A DNA stretch of 38,065 bases, taken from positions 1 to 38,065 of the forward strand of contig JAAYEM010000035.1 of NCBI GenBank assembly GCA_012728725.1, written 5' to 3'. The DNA comes from Tissierellia bacterium. Lineage in GTDB: Bacteria > Bacillota > Clostridia > Tissierellales > Tepidimicrobiaceae. The translations under genes were made by a program, and so were the position numbers. Positions 1 through 10,163 of this stretch are shown here, one piece after another. The notes under the pieces are model-generated. The model did no database searches, was not told where the DNA came from, and saw only the letters and a program-made list of their open reading frames with translations. The stretch's first letter is position 1. Each line of letters begins with the position of its first letter.

Positions 1-896
1 ATATATCTAAGAATGCCAATGAAACCTCTATATCAGTAGAAGAGGTGGCAAAGGCAGTAGAGGAATTGGCCAATGGAGCCTATGAACAGGCCAAGGAATC
101 CAGCAAGGGCTATGAAAGTGTAAGCCAGTTGGCAGAAAAATTTGAAGAGGCCATGAAGGGTGCCAATATATTGGAAGGCTATGCAGAGGAAACCTCCAAA
201 ATAAATAGGGATAATGTGGAAGTAGTAAAAGAGTTGAAGGCAAGCATAGCCCGAAACAATGAAGAGATATCAAATATATCCACTAAAATATTAGCCTTAT
301 CCGACAAATCCAATTCCATTAGGGAGATAGTAGCCACTGTAAATGGGATAGCAGAACAAACCAATCTATTAGCCTTAAATGCAGCCATAGAAGCAGCCAG
401 GGCAGGAGATGCAGGAAGGGGATTTGGGGTAGTAGCTGATGAGATAAGGAAATTAGCAGAAGAGACCCATGAAGCCACCATAATGGTAGAAAAGATAATA
501 GATGAGATAGGGGAAGAGATAGAGACAACAAAGGCTGAAATGGATGTAGCCAATTCTACCCTAGAAAAATCCAATGAGGTAGTAGAAAATGTCCTTAAAT
601 CCTTTGATGTAATCCAAGAGGCAGTAGAAAATACCTTAAATCAAATAAACAGTTTAGTAGAAAGCATAAATACGGTAGAAGAGATGAAGGGGGAAGTGGT
701 GGCAGCCATAGAGCATATTACATCTATAGCCCAGGAATCCTCTGCCTCTACAGAAGAGGTGTCTGCATCGGTAGAAGAACAGTCGGCAACTATTGAAGAG
801 ATATCCAATATGACCATAAAATTAAAGGAAATGGCTGGTGAGCTTGAGGCCATAATTGATAAGTTTAAAATAGACCAGACTAAAAAATCTTCCTAG
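1..896 (+). CDS. Methyl-accepting chemotaxis protein, C-terminal part (5' truncated)
   Basis: This is the cytoplasmic signalling half of a chemoreceptor; the open frame runs in from the window edge (first full codon at base 3), so the sensor domain and membrane segments lie outside. The diagnostic hairpin tip is visible as [20 protein letters not shown] followed by [21 protein letters not shown], flanked by long heptad-rich helices. The C-terminus carries the usual [22 protein letters not shown] stretch. In the family this tip contacts CheA and CheW and the flanking helices carry methylation sites. The stop codon is embedded in the terminator hairpin. No chemotaxis partners are nearby, and ligand specificity cannot be read from this part. 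Confidence 0.95.
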   Translation, partial: ISKNANETSISVEEVAKAVEELANGAYEQAKESSKGYESVSQLAEKFEEAMKGANILEGYAEETSKINRDNVEVVKELKASIARNNEEISNISTKILALSDKSNSIREIVATVNGIAEQTNLLALNAAIEAARAGDAGRGFGVVADEIRKLAEETHEATIMVEKIIDEIGEEIETTKAEMDVANSTLEKSNEVVENVLKSFDVIQEAVENTLNQINSLVESINTVEEMKGEVVAAIEHITSIAQESSASTEEVSASVEEQSATIEEISNMTIKLKEMAGELEAIIDKFKIDQTKKSS

Positions 897-918
897 CTAG
901 CTAGGAAGATTTTTTAGT
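879..918 (+). terminator. Rho-independent terminator of the chemoreceptor gene
   Basis: A perfect 40-bp palindrome whose arms contain AAAAAATCTTCCTAG and CTAGGAAGATTTTTT, with a T-run on the 3' arm. The gene's TAG stop codon (894-896) lies inside the stem, so translation and termination overlap. Because the palindrome is perfect, it could also terminate minus-strand transcripts. Confidence 0.9.
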
Positions 919-1016
919 CATATATATTATCCAATAAAGTAGATATCTATAAGCTAATAAATATGTAGTATAATATATATGAAACTAATATATTATTATC
1001 GATAAGTTAACAATAT

Positions 1017-1045
1017 TTGAGTTTGATTATCAATTATGCTATAAT
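1017..1045 (+). promoter_or_regulatory. Candidate promoter of the activase-like gene
   Basis: TTGAGT (1017-1022), a 17-bp spacer and a perfect TATAAT (1040-1045) fit a housekeeping sigma factor. This would leave a leader of about 78 nt before the ATG at 1130. Confidence 0.6.
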
Positions 1046-1129
1046 TCATTTAAATATCCAATTGTTAGGAGTAAATAAAAGTTAGAATATAGTATATTAT
1101 AAGGGGGCAGAGCAGTTAGCTGCGAATAT

Positions 1130-4100
1130 ATGATGAAAATACTTCTAGGTTTAGATGTAGGTTCCACTACTGTTAAGTTGGTGGCCTTAAATTCTTCCTA
1201 TCAACTGATATACAGCATATATAAAAGGCATTATTCTGATGTTAAAAACAGTGTAAAGGAAGTAATTTTAGATGCCTATAAAAGGTTGAAAAATGAAATA
1301 GTAACTATAATGGTTACCGGTTCTGGAGGACTGGCTGTGCATAAATGGCTCCATATTCCCTTTATACAGGAAGTAGTAGCTTCTACAACAGGAATTAGAA
1401 AGTTTATACCAGAAACTGATGTGGCTATAGAATTGGGGGGGGAAGATGCAAAGATTACATATCTTGATGGAAATATAGAACAGAGAATGAACAGCATCTG
1501 CGCAGGGGGAACTGGTGCCTTTATAGATCAAATGGCCTCCTTATTAGAAACCGATGCAGAAGGATTAAATGAACTGGCCAAAAAACATAAAACCATATAT
1601 TCTATTGCCTCCAGATGTGGAGTATTTGCCAAAACTGATGTCCAAGCCTTGATCAACCAAGGGGTATCCAAGGAGGACATAGCAGCTTCTGTATTTCAAT
1701 CGGTGGTAAATCAGACTATATCTAACCTTGCCTGTGGTAGGCCTATCAAGGGAAGGGTAGCCTTTCTAGGAGGGCCACTCCACTTTTTATCTGAGTTGAG
1801 AAAGAGGTATATAGAAACCTTAGATCTATCACCTGAGGAAGTAATATTTCCAGACAACTCCCAGCTATTTGTGGCCATAGGAGCAGCTTTAGCCTCCCAG
1901 AAGGAAAAGGCCATAAGTTTTGAGGAGTTAAAAAATGCAGTTTTAGATTCTAATGTTAAATTAGATTCAGAAATTAGAAAATTAAGACCCTTATTTAAAG
2001 ATGAAGAGGAATTAAGGGAGTTTAAAGAAGAACATGTTACCCACAAGATGAAGTATAAGGACATTAAAACCCATAGGGGCAATTCTTATCTGGGCATTGA
2101 TGCTGGCTCTACTACCACAAAAGCCATTCTTATCGATGATGACAATAATATTTTATACTCCTATTACGGTAATAACAAAGGAAAACCTTTAGACCAGACA
2201 GTGAAAATCCTTAAAGACATATATGCCCAACTTCCAGAAGGAGAGAAAATAACATATTCTGCCGTTACCGGTTATGGGGAGGAATTTATTAAAGCTGCAT
2301 TGGGAATAGACATAGGTGAAGTAGAAACCATGGCCCATTATAAGGCAGCTCTCTTTTTCCAGCCTAAGGTAGATTTTATCCTGGACATTGGTGGCCAGGA
2401 TATGAAATGTATGAAAATAAAGGATGGGGTAATAGATAGCATCCTTTTAAATGAAGCCTGTTCCTCTGGGTGTGGATCCTTTTTAGAAACCTTCGCCCAT
2501 TCGGTAAATATGTCGGTAGAAGAATTTTTAAATGAGGGACTCTTGGCTGAAAATCCAGTGGATCTAGGTTCCCGCTGTACAGTATTTATGAACTCCAAGG
2601 TAAAGCAGGCCCAGAAGGAAGGGGCTACCGTAGGAGATATTGCAGCTGGTCTTTCCTATTCGGTAATTAAAAATGCAATACAAAAGGTAATCAAGATAAG
2701 GGACCCCAAGGAATTAGGTGAAAATATAGTGGTACAAGGGGGCACCTTCTATGGGGATGCAATCCTTAGAAGTTTTGAGCTGGTGTCTGGTAGAAAGGTA
2801 ATAAGGCCAGATATTCCAGGCCTTATGGGGGCTTTGGGAGCAGCCTTAATAGCCAAGGAAAGGTATGAGGAAGGAAGGGAGTCCACCATACTTTTGAAGG
2901 ATGATTTGGACAAATTTTCCTACAAGACTAAAACAGCTAATTGTGGAAGGTGTGGCAACAACTGTGCTCTAACCATAAACATATTCCCTGATGGAAGTAG
3001 ATATATTACGGGAAATAGGTGTGAAAAGGGGGCAGGGGTAGAAAAGGGCAGCAAAAATATCCCCAACTTATTTGAATATAAATACAAGAGGACTTTTGAC
3101 TATAAGCCTTTACCAAAGGAGAAGGCAAAACGGGGTCTAGTAGGTATTCCTAGAGTTTTAAATATGTATGAAAATTATCCCTTCTGGCACACCTTTTTCA
3201 CCGATTTAGGGTTTAGGGTAGAGCTATCCACCCACTCCACTAGGGAAGTATATGAAAAGGGGATAAGTTCCATACCAAGTGAAACCGCTTGTTATCCTGC
3301 TAAGATAAGCCATGGCCATATAATGGATTTAATTGAGAAGGGTGTAGATTTTATATTCTATCCAGCAGTCTTTTATGAACAAAAGGAAGATACGGAAGTG
3401 GACAATCATTTAAATTGTCCAGTAGTAATAGGATATTCAGAGGTTATAAAGCATAATGTGGAGGAATTAAAGGAAAAGGATATACTCTTTTTAAACCCCT
3501 TCATATCCTTGGATAGCAAATCAGGCCTTAAGAAAAGGTTAAGGGATGCACTGAAGGATTTTCATATACCCTATAATGAGATAAAAAGGGCGGTAGACAG
3601 GGCCTGGGATGAATTGATGTCCTATAAAAGGGATATAGAGAAAAAGGGTGAAGAAACCTTAAAGTTATTAAAAGAGGAAGGAATAAAGGGAATAGTATTG
3701 GCGGGCAGGCCCTACCATATAGACCCAGAGATCAATCATGGCATACCAGAACTTATTACTTCCTTAGGAATGGCCGTTCTAACAGAGGATTCCATAGCCC
3801 ATCTAGCTAAAACGGAGAGGCCATTGAGGGTATTAGACCAGTGGGTTTACCATGCTAGATTATATAGGGCGGCAACTTTTGTTGGTACCCAGGAAAATTT
3901 AGAACTGGTCCAATTGAACTCCTTTGGCTGTGGATTAGATGCTGTTACAACGGATCAGGTGGAGGAAATACTCCATGGTTATGGGAAGATATATACAGTT
4001 TTAAAAATAGATGAGGTTAGCAATTTAGGGGCGGCTAAGATAAGGATAAGGTCCCTAAATGCAGCCTTGGAAGAAAGGAAAAAGAGGAAGTTTAAAGCAA

Positions 4101-5398
4101 GGGGCAAATATAAGCCTATAGAAAAGATACCCTTTACCAAGAAAATGAGGGAGAAACACACCATACTGGTACCCCAGATGGCTCCTATACATTTTAAAAT
4201 ACTACAGGCGGCTTTGAATTCCTGTGGTTACAATATGGAGTTTTTGCCTACCATGGACTATAAGGCCATCGATGAGGGATTAAAATATGTTAACAATGAT
4301 GCCTGCTATCCCTCTATAATAACTGTAGGCCAGTTTATAAATGCATTGAAATCCGGCAAGTATGATACCAATAATGTATCCCTATTGATGAGCCAGACTG
4401 GTGGGGTATGCAGGGCTTCCAACTATGTGGGCTTTATAAGGAAGGCATTAAAGGATGCTGGTTTTGGCCATGTTCCAGTCATTGCTGTATCCGCCCAAAG
4501 GATTGAAAGCAATCCAGGCTTTACCTACTCATTAGAGATGGCCAGAAAGGGCGTAATGGCCATACTATATGGAGACCTTATAATGAGACTACTATACAGG
4601 GTAAGGCCTTATGAGAAGATAAAGGGCTCTGCTAATTTACTGGCAGAATATTGGATAGAAAAATGCTCAAAGGATGTAACAAGAGGAGATAGGGTTGAGT
4701 ATATAAGAAATGTTTATCAAATGGTAAAGGATTTTGATGAACTGGAAATTGATGAGAACCTAACAAAACCAAAGGTAGGTATAGTAGGAGAAATATTAGT
4801 AAAATACCATCCAATGGCTAATAACAATTTAGTGGATTTACTTGAATCTGAAGGAGCAGAAGTAGTAGTACCAGACCTAACGGATTTCTTACTCTATTCC
4901 AGTTATAATACCACCTACAAATATAAATATTTGTCAAAAGGATTATTGCCCAAGATTGGCAGTGATGTAGCCATAAAATATGTTGAACATTTTAGAAAGC
5001 ATGTAAGGAAAGCCTTGAGGAGGTCTAAAAGATTTTATCCCCCTTTGACGGTAGAGGAACTGGCAAAAGAAGCGGAAAGGTTGGTTTCCATAGGCAACCA
5101 ATATGGGGAAGGCTGGCTCCTTACAGCTGAGATGTTGGAATTGATCCAGACAGGAGCAAACAATATAGTATGTACTCAGCCCTTTGGCTGTTTACCAAAC
5201 CACATTACTGGCAAAGGGGTCATAAAGGCAATTAGGAACCTATACCCTCAAGCTAATATAGTAGCTATAGACTATGATCCAGGGGCCAGTGAGGTGAACC
5301 AGTTAAATAGGATTAAACTAATGCTTTCAGCAGCCCATGATGATATAGGGGAAAAGAGAGAATCTTTAATGGAAGAATACAAACAAATGAATATATAG
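1130..5398 (+). CDS. 2-hydroxyacyl-CoA dehydratase activase-like multidomain protein
   Basis: A 1422-residue protein of the large acyl-CoA dehydratase activase-related family found in anaerobes. Two BadF/BadG/BcrA/BcrD-type ATPase domains come first: residues about 1-270, with [30 protein letters not shown] and [10 protein letters not shown]; and about 315-590, with [27 protein letters not shown] and SRCTVF. A cysteine-rich segment ([12 protein letters not shown]) and a DUF2229-like region around [16 protein letters not shown] follow. The C-terminal half resembles dehydratase subunits, with conserved cysteines in [18 protein letters not shown] and [10 protein letters not shown]. Related activases couple ATP hydrolysis to Fe-S electron transfer; the substrate of this fused form is not known to me. 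The length is normal for the family. The gene stands alone between its own promoter and a hairpin. The AAGGGGG ribosome site lies unusually far upstream of the ATG, with a small hairpin between. Confidence 0.88.
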   Translation: MMKILLGLDVGSTTVKLVALNSSYQLIYSIYKRHYSDVKNSVKEVILDAYKRLKNEIVTIMVTGSGGLAVHKWLHIPFIQEVVASTTGIRKFIPETDVAIELGGEDAKITYLDGNIEQRMNSICAGGTGAFIDQMASLLETDAEGLNELAKKHKTIYSIASRCGVFAKTDVQALINQGVSKEDIAASVFQSVVNQTISNLACGRPIKGRVAFLGGPLHFLSELRKRYIETLDLSPEEVIFPDNSQLFVAIGAALASQKEKAISFEELKNAVLDSNVKLDSEIRKLRPLFKDEEELREFKEEHVTHKMKYKDIKTHRGNSYLGIDAGSTTTKAILIDDDNNILYSYYGNNKGKPLDQTVKILKDIYAQLPEGEKITYSAVTGYGEEFIKAALGIDIGEVETMAHYKAALFFQPKVDFILDIGGQDMKCMKIKDGVIDSILLNEACSSGCGSFLETFAHSVNMSVEEFLNEGLLAENPVDLGSRCTVFMNSKVKQAQKEGATVGDIAAGLSYSVIKNAIQKVIKIRDPKELGENIVVQGGTFYGDAILRSFELVSGRKVIRPDIPGLMGALGAALIAKERYEEGRESTILLKDDLDKFSYKTKTANCGRCGNNCALTINIFPDGSRYITGNRCEKGAGVEKGSKNIPNLFEYKYKRTFDYKPLPKEKAKRGLVGIPRVLNMYENYPFWHTFFTDLGFRVELSTHSTREVYEKGISSIPSETACYPAKISHGHIMDLIEKGVDFIFYPAVFYEQKEDTEVDNHLNCPVVIGYSEVIKHNVEELKEKDILFLNPFISLDSKSGLKKRLRDALKDFHIPYNEIKRAVDRAWDELMSYKRDIEKKGEETLKLLKEEGIKGIVLAGRPYHIDPEINHGIPELITSLGMAVLTEDSIAHLAKTERPLRVLDQWVYHARLYRAATFVGTQENLELVQLNSFGCGLDAVTTDQVEEILHGYGKIYTVLKIDEVSNLGAAKIRIRSLNAALEERKKRKFKARGKYKPIEKIPFTKKMREKHTILVPQMAPIHFKILQAALNSCGYNMEFLPTMDYKAIDEGLKYVNNDACYPSIITVGQFINALKSGKYDTNNVSLLMSQTGGVCRASNYVGFIRKALKDAGFGHVPVIAVSAQRIESNPGFTYSLEMARKGVMAILYGDLIMRLLYRVRPYEKIKGSANLLAEYWIEKCSKDVTRGDRVEYIRNVYQMVKDFDELEIDENLTKPKVGIVGEILVKYHPMANNNLVDLLESEGAEVVVPDLTDFLLYSSYNTTYKYKYLSKGLLPKIGSDVAIKYVEHFRKHVRKALRRSKRFYPPLTVEELAKEAERLVSIGNQYGEGWLLTAEMLELIQTGANNIVCTQPFGCLPNHITGKGVIKAIRNLYPQANIVAIDYDPGASEVNQLNRIKLMLSAAHDDIGEKRESLMEEYKQMNI

Positions 5399-5406
5399 AT
5401 TTAAAA

Positions 5407-5456
5407 AAGACTCTTCGCTAAGGTCCACATATTGATCTAACAATGCGAAGAGTCTT
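5407..5456. terminator. 12-bp stem-loop after the activase gene, T-run on the minus-strand side
   Basis: Arms AAGACTCTTCGC (5407-5418) and GCGAAGAGTCTT (5445-5456) pair perfectly around a 26-nt loop. The A-run precedes the stem on the plus strand, so the canonical U-tract (TCTTTTTTAA) is on a minus-strand transcript. On the plus strand only TTAAGTTT follows. Confidence 0.6.
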
Positions 5457-5542
5457 AAGTTTAGACCTTATCGAAGTTTCCCATCTGTAACTCAATTGTA
5501 ACGACTTTTGACCCACCAATTGTTATATTAATTATAGGAAGT

Positions 5543-5571
5543 TGTAAAAAATAAAGCTGATAGGTTATAAT
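5543..5571 (+). promoter_or_regulatory. Candidate promoter of the lipoprotein gene
   Basis: TTGTAA (5543-5548), 17 bp, then TATAAT (5566-5571), about 37 bp before the start codon. Confidence 0.55.
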
Positions 5572-5608
5572 ACTAGGGGATAGATAAAATAATGAAAGAG
5601 GTAATGAT

Positions 5609-6616
5609 ATGGTAAAAAGATGGATATATTTAGTGTCAATTATATCTTTGCTATTGATAGTACTCGTTGTGGGATGTAAGGATGAAAATATAGTAATGGA
5701 TGCAGAAAAATCCATTGGAATATTGAAAGCTGAAACCACTAATTTAGAGGAAGAGGAAGAGGAGAATATAATAAAGGATTTTAGGAATATTGTAAAGAGC
5801 AATAATGAACCCTTTGCATTGGTCAACTTTATAGATCAAAATATAGATAAGGTAAATGAGGAATATAGGGTGGAGATGATTAGGGAATTGGAGGAGGTTC
5901 AGGAGAAATATATAGAAAAGTATACAGAGCAGCTGTTTATAGAGGATTATCAGATGGAGTTGTTAAGCCTATCAGGCCTCCTTCAGTCCACAGAGGATGA
6001 GGCAGAAAGGGATTTTTCTAGTTTCTTATTCTTTGATGAATCTAAGCTGGAGGAAATCAAAAATGTTAATTTAAAGGAACTAGTGGATAAAATATTTAAG
6101 GGTAAATACAGATTGATCAATATGGAAGGAGCCTTTTATCCCATTATAGATTATGAAAAATTAAAGGATTATAGTAAATACCTTCCAGATTATATAAAGG
6201 ACTGTATAGAGCTTAAATCCATGGAATCCAATATGCCTACCATATTGGATGGGGGGTTAGTCATCTCCTTTGATGAATTAAGCCAGCGTCTTATTGCAGC
6301 TGAATCCTATATATTGAAATATCCAGAAAGTATAAAGCATGAAGAGGTTTTAAGGCTTTATGGCTGGTACCTAAGGTTTTATCTAGAAGGCTCCATCAAT
6401 ACCTTTATATATGATTATGCAAGTAAAGAGATAAAGGAAGAGGTACTGTCCAGCTACTATGAAGTTAGGGATATGGATGAGACTATAACAGCTGAAATAG
6501 TTGCCAAATATATAGATATTATAGAAGCCAATGACAAAATTATAGATGAAAGTGTCCTGTCAAAGGTGACAGAACTACACAGTGAAGCCATAGCTAGATT
6601 GGAAAGTGAAAGGTAA
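5609..6616 (+). CDS. Predicted lipoprotein of unknown function
   Basis: A 335-residue secreted lipoprotein. The N-terminus MVKRWIYLVSIISLLLIVLV is a lipoprotein signal peptide, and the lipobox VVGC gives cleavage before the cysteine at about residue 22, so the mature protein should be anchored to the outer face of the cell membrane. The rest is acidic and predicted mostly helical, with an acidic run (LEEEEEEN) soon after the anchor. I recognise no catalytic motif or named domain. A ribosome site (AGAGGT) precedes the ATG. The gene is monocistronic, with its own promoter and a downstream terminator. Function unknown; a cell-surface structural or binding role is only a guess. Confidence 0.8.
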   Translation: MVKRWIYLVSIISLLLIVLVVGCKDENIVMDAEKSIGILKAETTNLEEEEEENIIKDFRNIVKSNNEPFALVNFIDQNIDKVNEEYRVEMIRELEEVQEKYIEKYTEQLFIEDYQMELLSLSGLLQSTEDEAERDFSSFLFFDESKLEEIKNVNLKELVDKIFKGKYRLINMEGAFYPIIDYEKLKDYSKYLPDYIKDCIELKSMESNMPTILDGGLVISFDELSQRLIAAESYILKYPESIKHEEVLRLYGWYLRFYLEGSINTFIYDYASKEIKEEVLSSYYEVRDMDETITAEIVAKYIDIIEANDKIIDESVLSKVTELHSEAIARLESER

Positions 6617-6620
6617 GACT

Positions 6621-6668
6621 AGGCATAGTTCTATCCCTGCAAGGGAAAGGCTATGCCTTATATTTTGC
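6621..6668 (+). terminator. Terminator of the lipoprotein gene
   Basis: Arms AGGCATAG (6621-6628) and CTATGCCT (6651-6658) with an inner CCCT/AGGG pairing, then TATATTTT. Confidence 0.65.
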
Positions 6669-6749
6669 CAGGATAGGTGTGGACTTATGTTTTTATATTT
6701 TATTCTATTGGTATATAATATATATAAGTAAATTGTAAGGAGGGGTTAT

Positions 6750-7325
6750 GTGAAGAAGGTATTATTGCTGTTGGCAGAAGGCTTTGAAGAGGTAGAAGCT
6801 TTTACCACAGTGGATTATTTGCGGAGAATGGACATAATAGTAGATACCTGCTCTATTAACGGTGAAAAGAGGGTAACTGGAGCCCATAGGATAACTGTAG
6901 AAGCAGACAAAGACCTAAATGAAATCCATAGCATAAAAAATTATGATGGGATGGTTATACCTGGAGGCCTGCCAGGGGCAACCAATCTTAGGGACAATGG
7001 CAGGGTAATAGAGCTGGTACAGGACTTCAATAAGGAAGGGAAATTATTGGCAGCCATTTGTGCAGGGCCTATAGTGCTGCAGAGGGCAGGCATAATAAAG
7101 GGCAAAAAGGTTACTTCCTATCCTGGATTTGATAATGATTTAAAAGAAGGTATTTATACTGATGAACTGGTAGTCCAGGATGGAAATATTATAACTGCCA
7201 GAGGACCAGCAGTAGCCGTCTACTTTGCTATAAAGATAGTGGAAAATCTAGTAGGCAAAGAAAAGGGAGAGGAATTAGGGAAGGATATACTATTAGATAT
7301 GGTGGAGGCTAATATTTCAAAATAA
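6750..7325 (+). CDS. DJ-1/PfpI family protein (YajL/ThiJ-like)
   Basis: A 191-residue member of the DJ-1/PfpI class I glutamine amidotransferase-like fold. The motif GFEEVEAFT near the N-terminus supplies the conserved glutamate. The nucleophile elbow AAICAGP (Cys about 104) is followed by the DJ-1-type GIIKGKKVTSYPG. Members act in stress defence as chaperone, deglycase or peptidase-like proteins; which activity applies here cannot be told. The start is GTG at 6750, behind the strong ribosome site AAGGAGGGG; the overlapping ATG at 6748 runs straight into TGA. The next gene (DNA glycosylase) is also a damage-response function, but a small hairpin separates them, so cotranscription is uncertain. 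Confidence 0.9.
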   Translation: MKKVLLLLAEGFEEVEAFTTVDYLRRMDIIVDTCSINGEKRVTGAHRITVEADKDLNEIHSIKNYDGMVIPGGLPGATNLRDNGRVIELVQDFNKEGKLLAAICAGPIVLQRAGIIKGKKVTSYPGFDNDLKEGIYTDELVVQDGNIITARGPAVAVYFAIKIVENLVGKEKGEELGKDILLDMVEANISK

Positions 7326-7330
7326 TCCAT

Positions 7331-7347
7331 GGGGCATGGCCCCTTTT
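7331..7347 (+). terminator. Short terminator after the DJ-1/PfpI gene
   Basis: Arms GGGGC and GCCCC with a 3-nt loop, then TTTT. It is short, so read-through is likely. A TATAAT at 7357-7362, without a good -35, could restart transcription for the glycosylase gene. Confidence 0.5.
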
Positions 7348-7400
7348 CCTTATTGGTATAATATTTAGTGTGGACAGATTAGTTGTTTAGGGGTGAATAT

Positions 7401-8009
7401 ATGAAATTAGATAGGGAATTCTACAGCAGGGATACCATAACCGTAGCAAAGGAACTATTAGGGAAAATACTGGTCCACAAGGTAGATGGCCACATATTAA
7501 AGGGAAGGATTGTGGAAACGGAGGCCTATTTAGGTGTAGAGGATAAGGCAGCTCATTCTTATGGTGGAAGAAGGACCAAAGGGGTGGAGACCATGTATGG
7601 ACCAGCTGGAAGGGCCTATGTTTACATAATATATGGCATGTATCATTGTTTAAATATGATTACGGAAAAAGAGGGGGTTCCTGAAGGGGTGCTTATAAGG
7701 GGGGTGGAGCCTTTAGAAGGCTTAGATCAAATGGCCCTATATAGATATGGAAGGGCCTATGGTGAATTGAACAATTATCAAAGGAAGAATCTGACCAATG
7801 GGCCGGGAAAACTCTGCATGGCTTTTAATATCGATAGGAGTTTAGATAAAGAAGACCTATGCGGGGATAGGCTATTTGTAGAAGAAGATGGATTTGATAA
7901 GTTTAATATAGTGGAAACCACCAGGATAGGGATAGATTATGCAGAGGAGGCAATATTTTATCCCTATAGGTTTTATATAGAGGGCAACCCCTATGTATCC
8001 AAATTGTAA
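7401..8009 (+). CDS. mpg: DNA-3-methyladenine glycosylase (AAG/Mpg family)
   Basis: A 202-residue member of the alkyladenine DNA glycosylase family, which flips out alkylated purines and cuts the N-glycosidic bond to start base-excision repair. Family motifs seen are AKELLGKILVH near the N-terminus, the active-site segment GRIVETEAYLG, then SYGGRRTKGVETMYGPAGRAYVYIIYGMYHCLN and PEGVLIRGVEPLEG, and TNGPGKLCMAFNID further on. The length is normal. The ATG at 7401 is preferred to an upstream TTG in the same frame because AGGGGTGA sits at the right distance before it. No operon partner is certain. Confidence 0.93.
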   Translation: MKLDREFYSRDTITVAKELLGKILVHKVDGHILKGRIVETEAYLGVEDKAAHSYGGRRTKGVETMYGPAGRAYVYIIYGMYHCLNMITEKEGVPEGVLIRGVEPLEGLDQMALYRYGRAYGELNNYQRKNLTNGPGKLCMAFNIDRSLDKEDLCGDRLFVEEDGFDKFNIVETTRIGIDYAEEAIFYPYRFYIEGNPYVSKL

Positions 8010-8020
8010 CCTTATTTTTG

Positions 8021-8049
8021 TTGCAAAACCTTCCCGCATCTAGTATTAT
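8021..8049 (+). promoter_or_regulatory. Candidate promoter of the LCP/idi operon
   Basis: TTGCAA (8021-8026), 17 bp, then TATTAT (8044-8049), about 34 bp before the LCP start codon. Confidence 0.55.
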
Positions 8050-8082
8050 TTTAGATATAGTCGGGCTCATATGGGAGGGTAT

Positions 8083-9063
8083 ATGATGAAAAAGAAATTT
8101 TGGACTACATTTTTGATATCCTTAATATTATTTTCCATATTATTTGCCGGAGCAGGTTATTATATATCTAGTAGGAATTCCTTAGCAGCAGTAGATATGG
8201 AAGATTAGGATGATGATTCAAGGGCTAAGGAAATATTAAAGGAAAAAGGGGAAATATTGTTTTTATTGATGGGTATAGATGACCAGGATGGCACAGGAGG
8301 CATAGAGGTGGTTAAGGCAAAAAAAATAGAAGGAGAAAATAGGCATAATCCCACAGGAAAAAGAACGGATACCATGATACTTTGTAAATTTAATTTTGAT
8401 ACTGGGGATATAACCATGGTGTCCATTCCCAGGGATACAAGGGTACATATAAGGGGTAGAAATGGCCAGGAAAAGATAGCCCATGCCCATGCCTATGGTG
8501 GGCCCTATTTGGCCATTAAAACCGTAAGGGACCTTTTGGGAATTGATTTAAACTATTATGTAACCGTAGATTATAAGGCGGTAAAGACTATAGTGGATGC
8601 TATTGGCGGAGTGGAAATAGATGTACCCAGAAGGATGTACTATAGGGACCCTCTTGCAAAGCCACCCTTGGTAATAGACTTACAGCCAGGCCTGCAGGTA
8701 TTGGACGGGGACAAATCTTTGCAATACTTAAGATTTAGAAGCTATCCAGAGGGAGATGTAGGCAGGGTGGAGGCCCAGCAGGTATTCATGAAAGAGTTTA
8801 TAAAACAGGCTCTACAGCTGAAAAACATAAGCAAAATACCAACAATGATAAAAACTTATTTCGATTATATAGACACCAATATCCCCATATCAGTGGCTTT
8901 AAAGGCAGTAAGTGTAGCCAATAAGATAGATATGGAAAACATAAAGACTGGAAGGATTCCAGGGGAAGGGAAATATATAGGATCTATTTCCTATTATATC
9001 CACGATGAAATTGGGACAAAATCCATGATAGAAGAACTATTTCCAGAATTTATAATTAAATAG
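8083..9063 (+). pseudogene. LytR-CpsA-Psr (LCP) family glycopolymer transferase, interrupted by in-frame TAG
   Basis: LCP proteins are membrane-anchored enzymes that move wall teichoic acid or other glycopolymers from a lipid carrier onto peptidoglycan. Translation from ATG 8083 (ribosome site GGGAGGG) gives the expected short cytoplasmic start and one membrane helix (FLISLILFSILFAGAGYYI). Codon 42 (8206-8208) is TAG. The same frame then continues with DDDSRAKEILKEKGEILFLLMGIDDQD and the whole catalytic domain: TDTMILCKFN, VSIPRDTRVHI, DYKAVKTIVDAIGGVEIDVP, and LRFRSYPEGDVGRVEAQQ. The stop lies in the linker between helix and domain. Restarting downstream (for example TTG 8257) would give a domain without its membrane anchor, so the gene is probably inactive unless the TAG is suppressed or is a sequencing error. 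It ends 12 bp before the isomerase gene. Confidence 0.85.
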
Positions 9064-9075
9064 AAAGAGGATCAT

Positions 9076-10104
9076 ATGAAAGGGAATGATATAAGAAGGG
9101 ATAGGAAAAAAGAGCATATAGAATATTTTCTGAAATCAAGCTATAAGAATAGGACCTTATTTGAAGACATATACATTGAACACAATTCATTACCAGAATT
9201 GGATTTAGATGAGATAGATACTAAAACTGAATTTTTAGGGAAGAGAGTAGATTTTCCTATTATGATAAATGCCATGACTGGGGGAAGTGAAATTTCCTGG
9301 GAAATAAATAGATATTTGTCGCAAATAGGTAGGAAGTATGGGATACCTATGGCCCTAGGTTCCCAGACTATTGCTTTAAGGGATAAGACTAGCCAGGCTT
9401 CCTTTAAAATAGTCAGGGATATAATAGGGGAGGATGGGGTTGTAATAGCCAATTTAAGCGGCCATGCCTCCCCAGAAGAGGCAAAATACGCTATAGACAT
9501 GGTTAATGCAGATGGGATCCAAATCCATTTGAATCCAGCCCAGGAACTGGTAATGGAAGAAGGGGATAGGAATTTTAAGGGCATATTGAAAAATATTGAA
9601 AAAATTGTTACCTCCATAGAAAAGCCCCTTATAGTTAAGGAGGTAGGCTTTGGGATATCCAAGGCAGTGGCAGAAAAATTATACAATGTAGGAGTAAGAT
9701 ACATAGATGTATCCGGCCAAGGAGGTACCAATTTTATAGAGATAGAGGACAGGCGGAATAATAAAAGGGATTATAGGGACCTATATTCTTGGGGCATCCC
9801 AACGGCCCTTAGTTTGATCCAATGTACAAGTATCGGTGGGGATTTAAAATTGATATCCAGTGGTGGTATAAAAAATAGTTTAGATATATTAAAGTCCCTA
9901 GTAATTGGGGCCCATATGGTAGGCATAAGCGGAATGCTGTTGAGGAAACTGATGGAAGAGGGTTATGAAGCAGCAGACAAATACATGGGAGAGTTAACCT
10001 TAAAGCTTAAGATACTCATGTTGTTGACAGGAAGCAGAAGGGTTGAGGAATTAAAAAGGCTCCCCTATAAGGTAAAAGGGGAATTAAAAGACCTATTAGA
10101 ATAA
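9076..10104 (+). CDS. fni: Type 2 isopentenyl-diphosphate delta-isomerase
   Basis: A 342-residue FMN- and NAD(P)H-dependent isomerase that interconverts isopentenyl and dimethylallyl diphosphate for isoprenoid and lipid-carrier synthesis. The TIM-barrel motifs are clear: FPIMINAMTGGS, the alanine/glycine-rich LGSQ strand, VVIANLSG, IQIHLNPAQELVMEEGDR with the substrate-site acidic and glutamine residues, IVKEVGFGIS, and the phosphate/flavin loop VSGQGGTNF. The length is typical. The ribosome site AAAGAGG precedes the ATG, which is 12 bp after the LCP gene, so the two are probably one transcript. Undecaprenyl carriers link isoprenoids to LCP-type wall assembly, a sensible but unproven reason for the pairing. 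Confidence 0.95.
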   Translation: MKGNDIRRDRKKEHIEYFLKSSYKNRTLFEDIYIEHNSLPELDLDEIDTKTEFLGKRVDFPIMINAMTGGSEISWEINRYLSQIGRKYGIPMALGSQTIALRDKTSQASFKIVRDIIGEDGVVIANLSGHASPEEAKYAIDMVNADGIQIHLNPAQELVMEEGDRNFKGILKNIEKIVTSIEKPLIVKEVGFGISKAVAEKLYNVGVRYIDVSGQGGTNFIEIEDRRNNKRDYRDLYSWGIPTALSLIQCTSIGGDLKLISSGGIKNSLDILKSLVIGAHMVGISGMLLRKLMEEGYEAADKYMGELTLKLKILMLLTGSRRVEELKRLPYKVKGELKDLLE

Positions 10105-10106
10105 AA

Positions 10107-10149
10107 GACCCTTACTAGAGCTTTTATTATGGAAGCTTTAGTAAGGGTC
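10107..10149 (-). terminator. Terminator of the DUF2207 gene, between convergent genes
   Basis: Arms GACCCTTACTAGAGCTT and AAGCTTTAGTAAGGGTC form a 17-nt stem with one mismatch. The U-tract (TTTTATTC) follows the stem on the minus strand, so it mainly serves the minus gene, while still forming a 3' hairpin for the isomerase mRNA. Confidence 0.75.
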
Positions 10150-10163
10150 AAAATTATATCCTG

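Noticed and set aside
8206-8208. TAG as pyrrolysine or general stop recoding
   Set aside because: The broken genes use different stops (TAG, TGA) and a frameshift. Many intact genes here end in TAG, TGA or TAA. Mutation or sequencing error is simpler.
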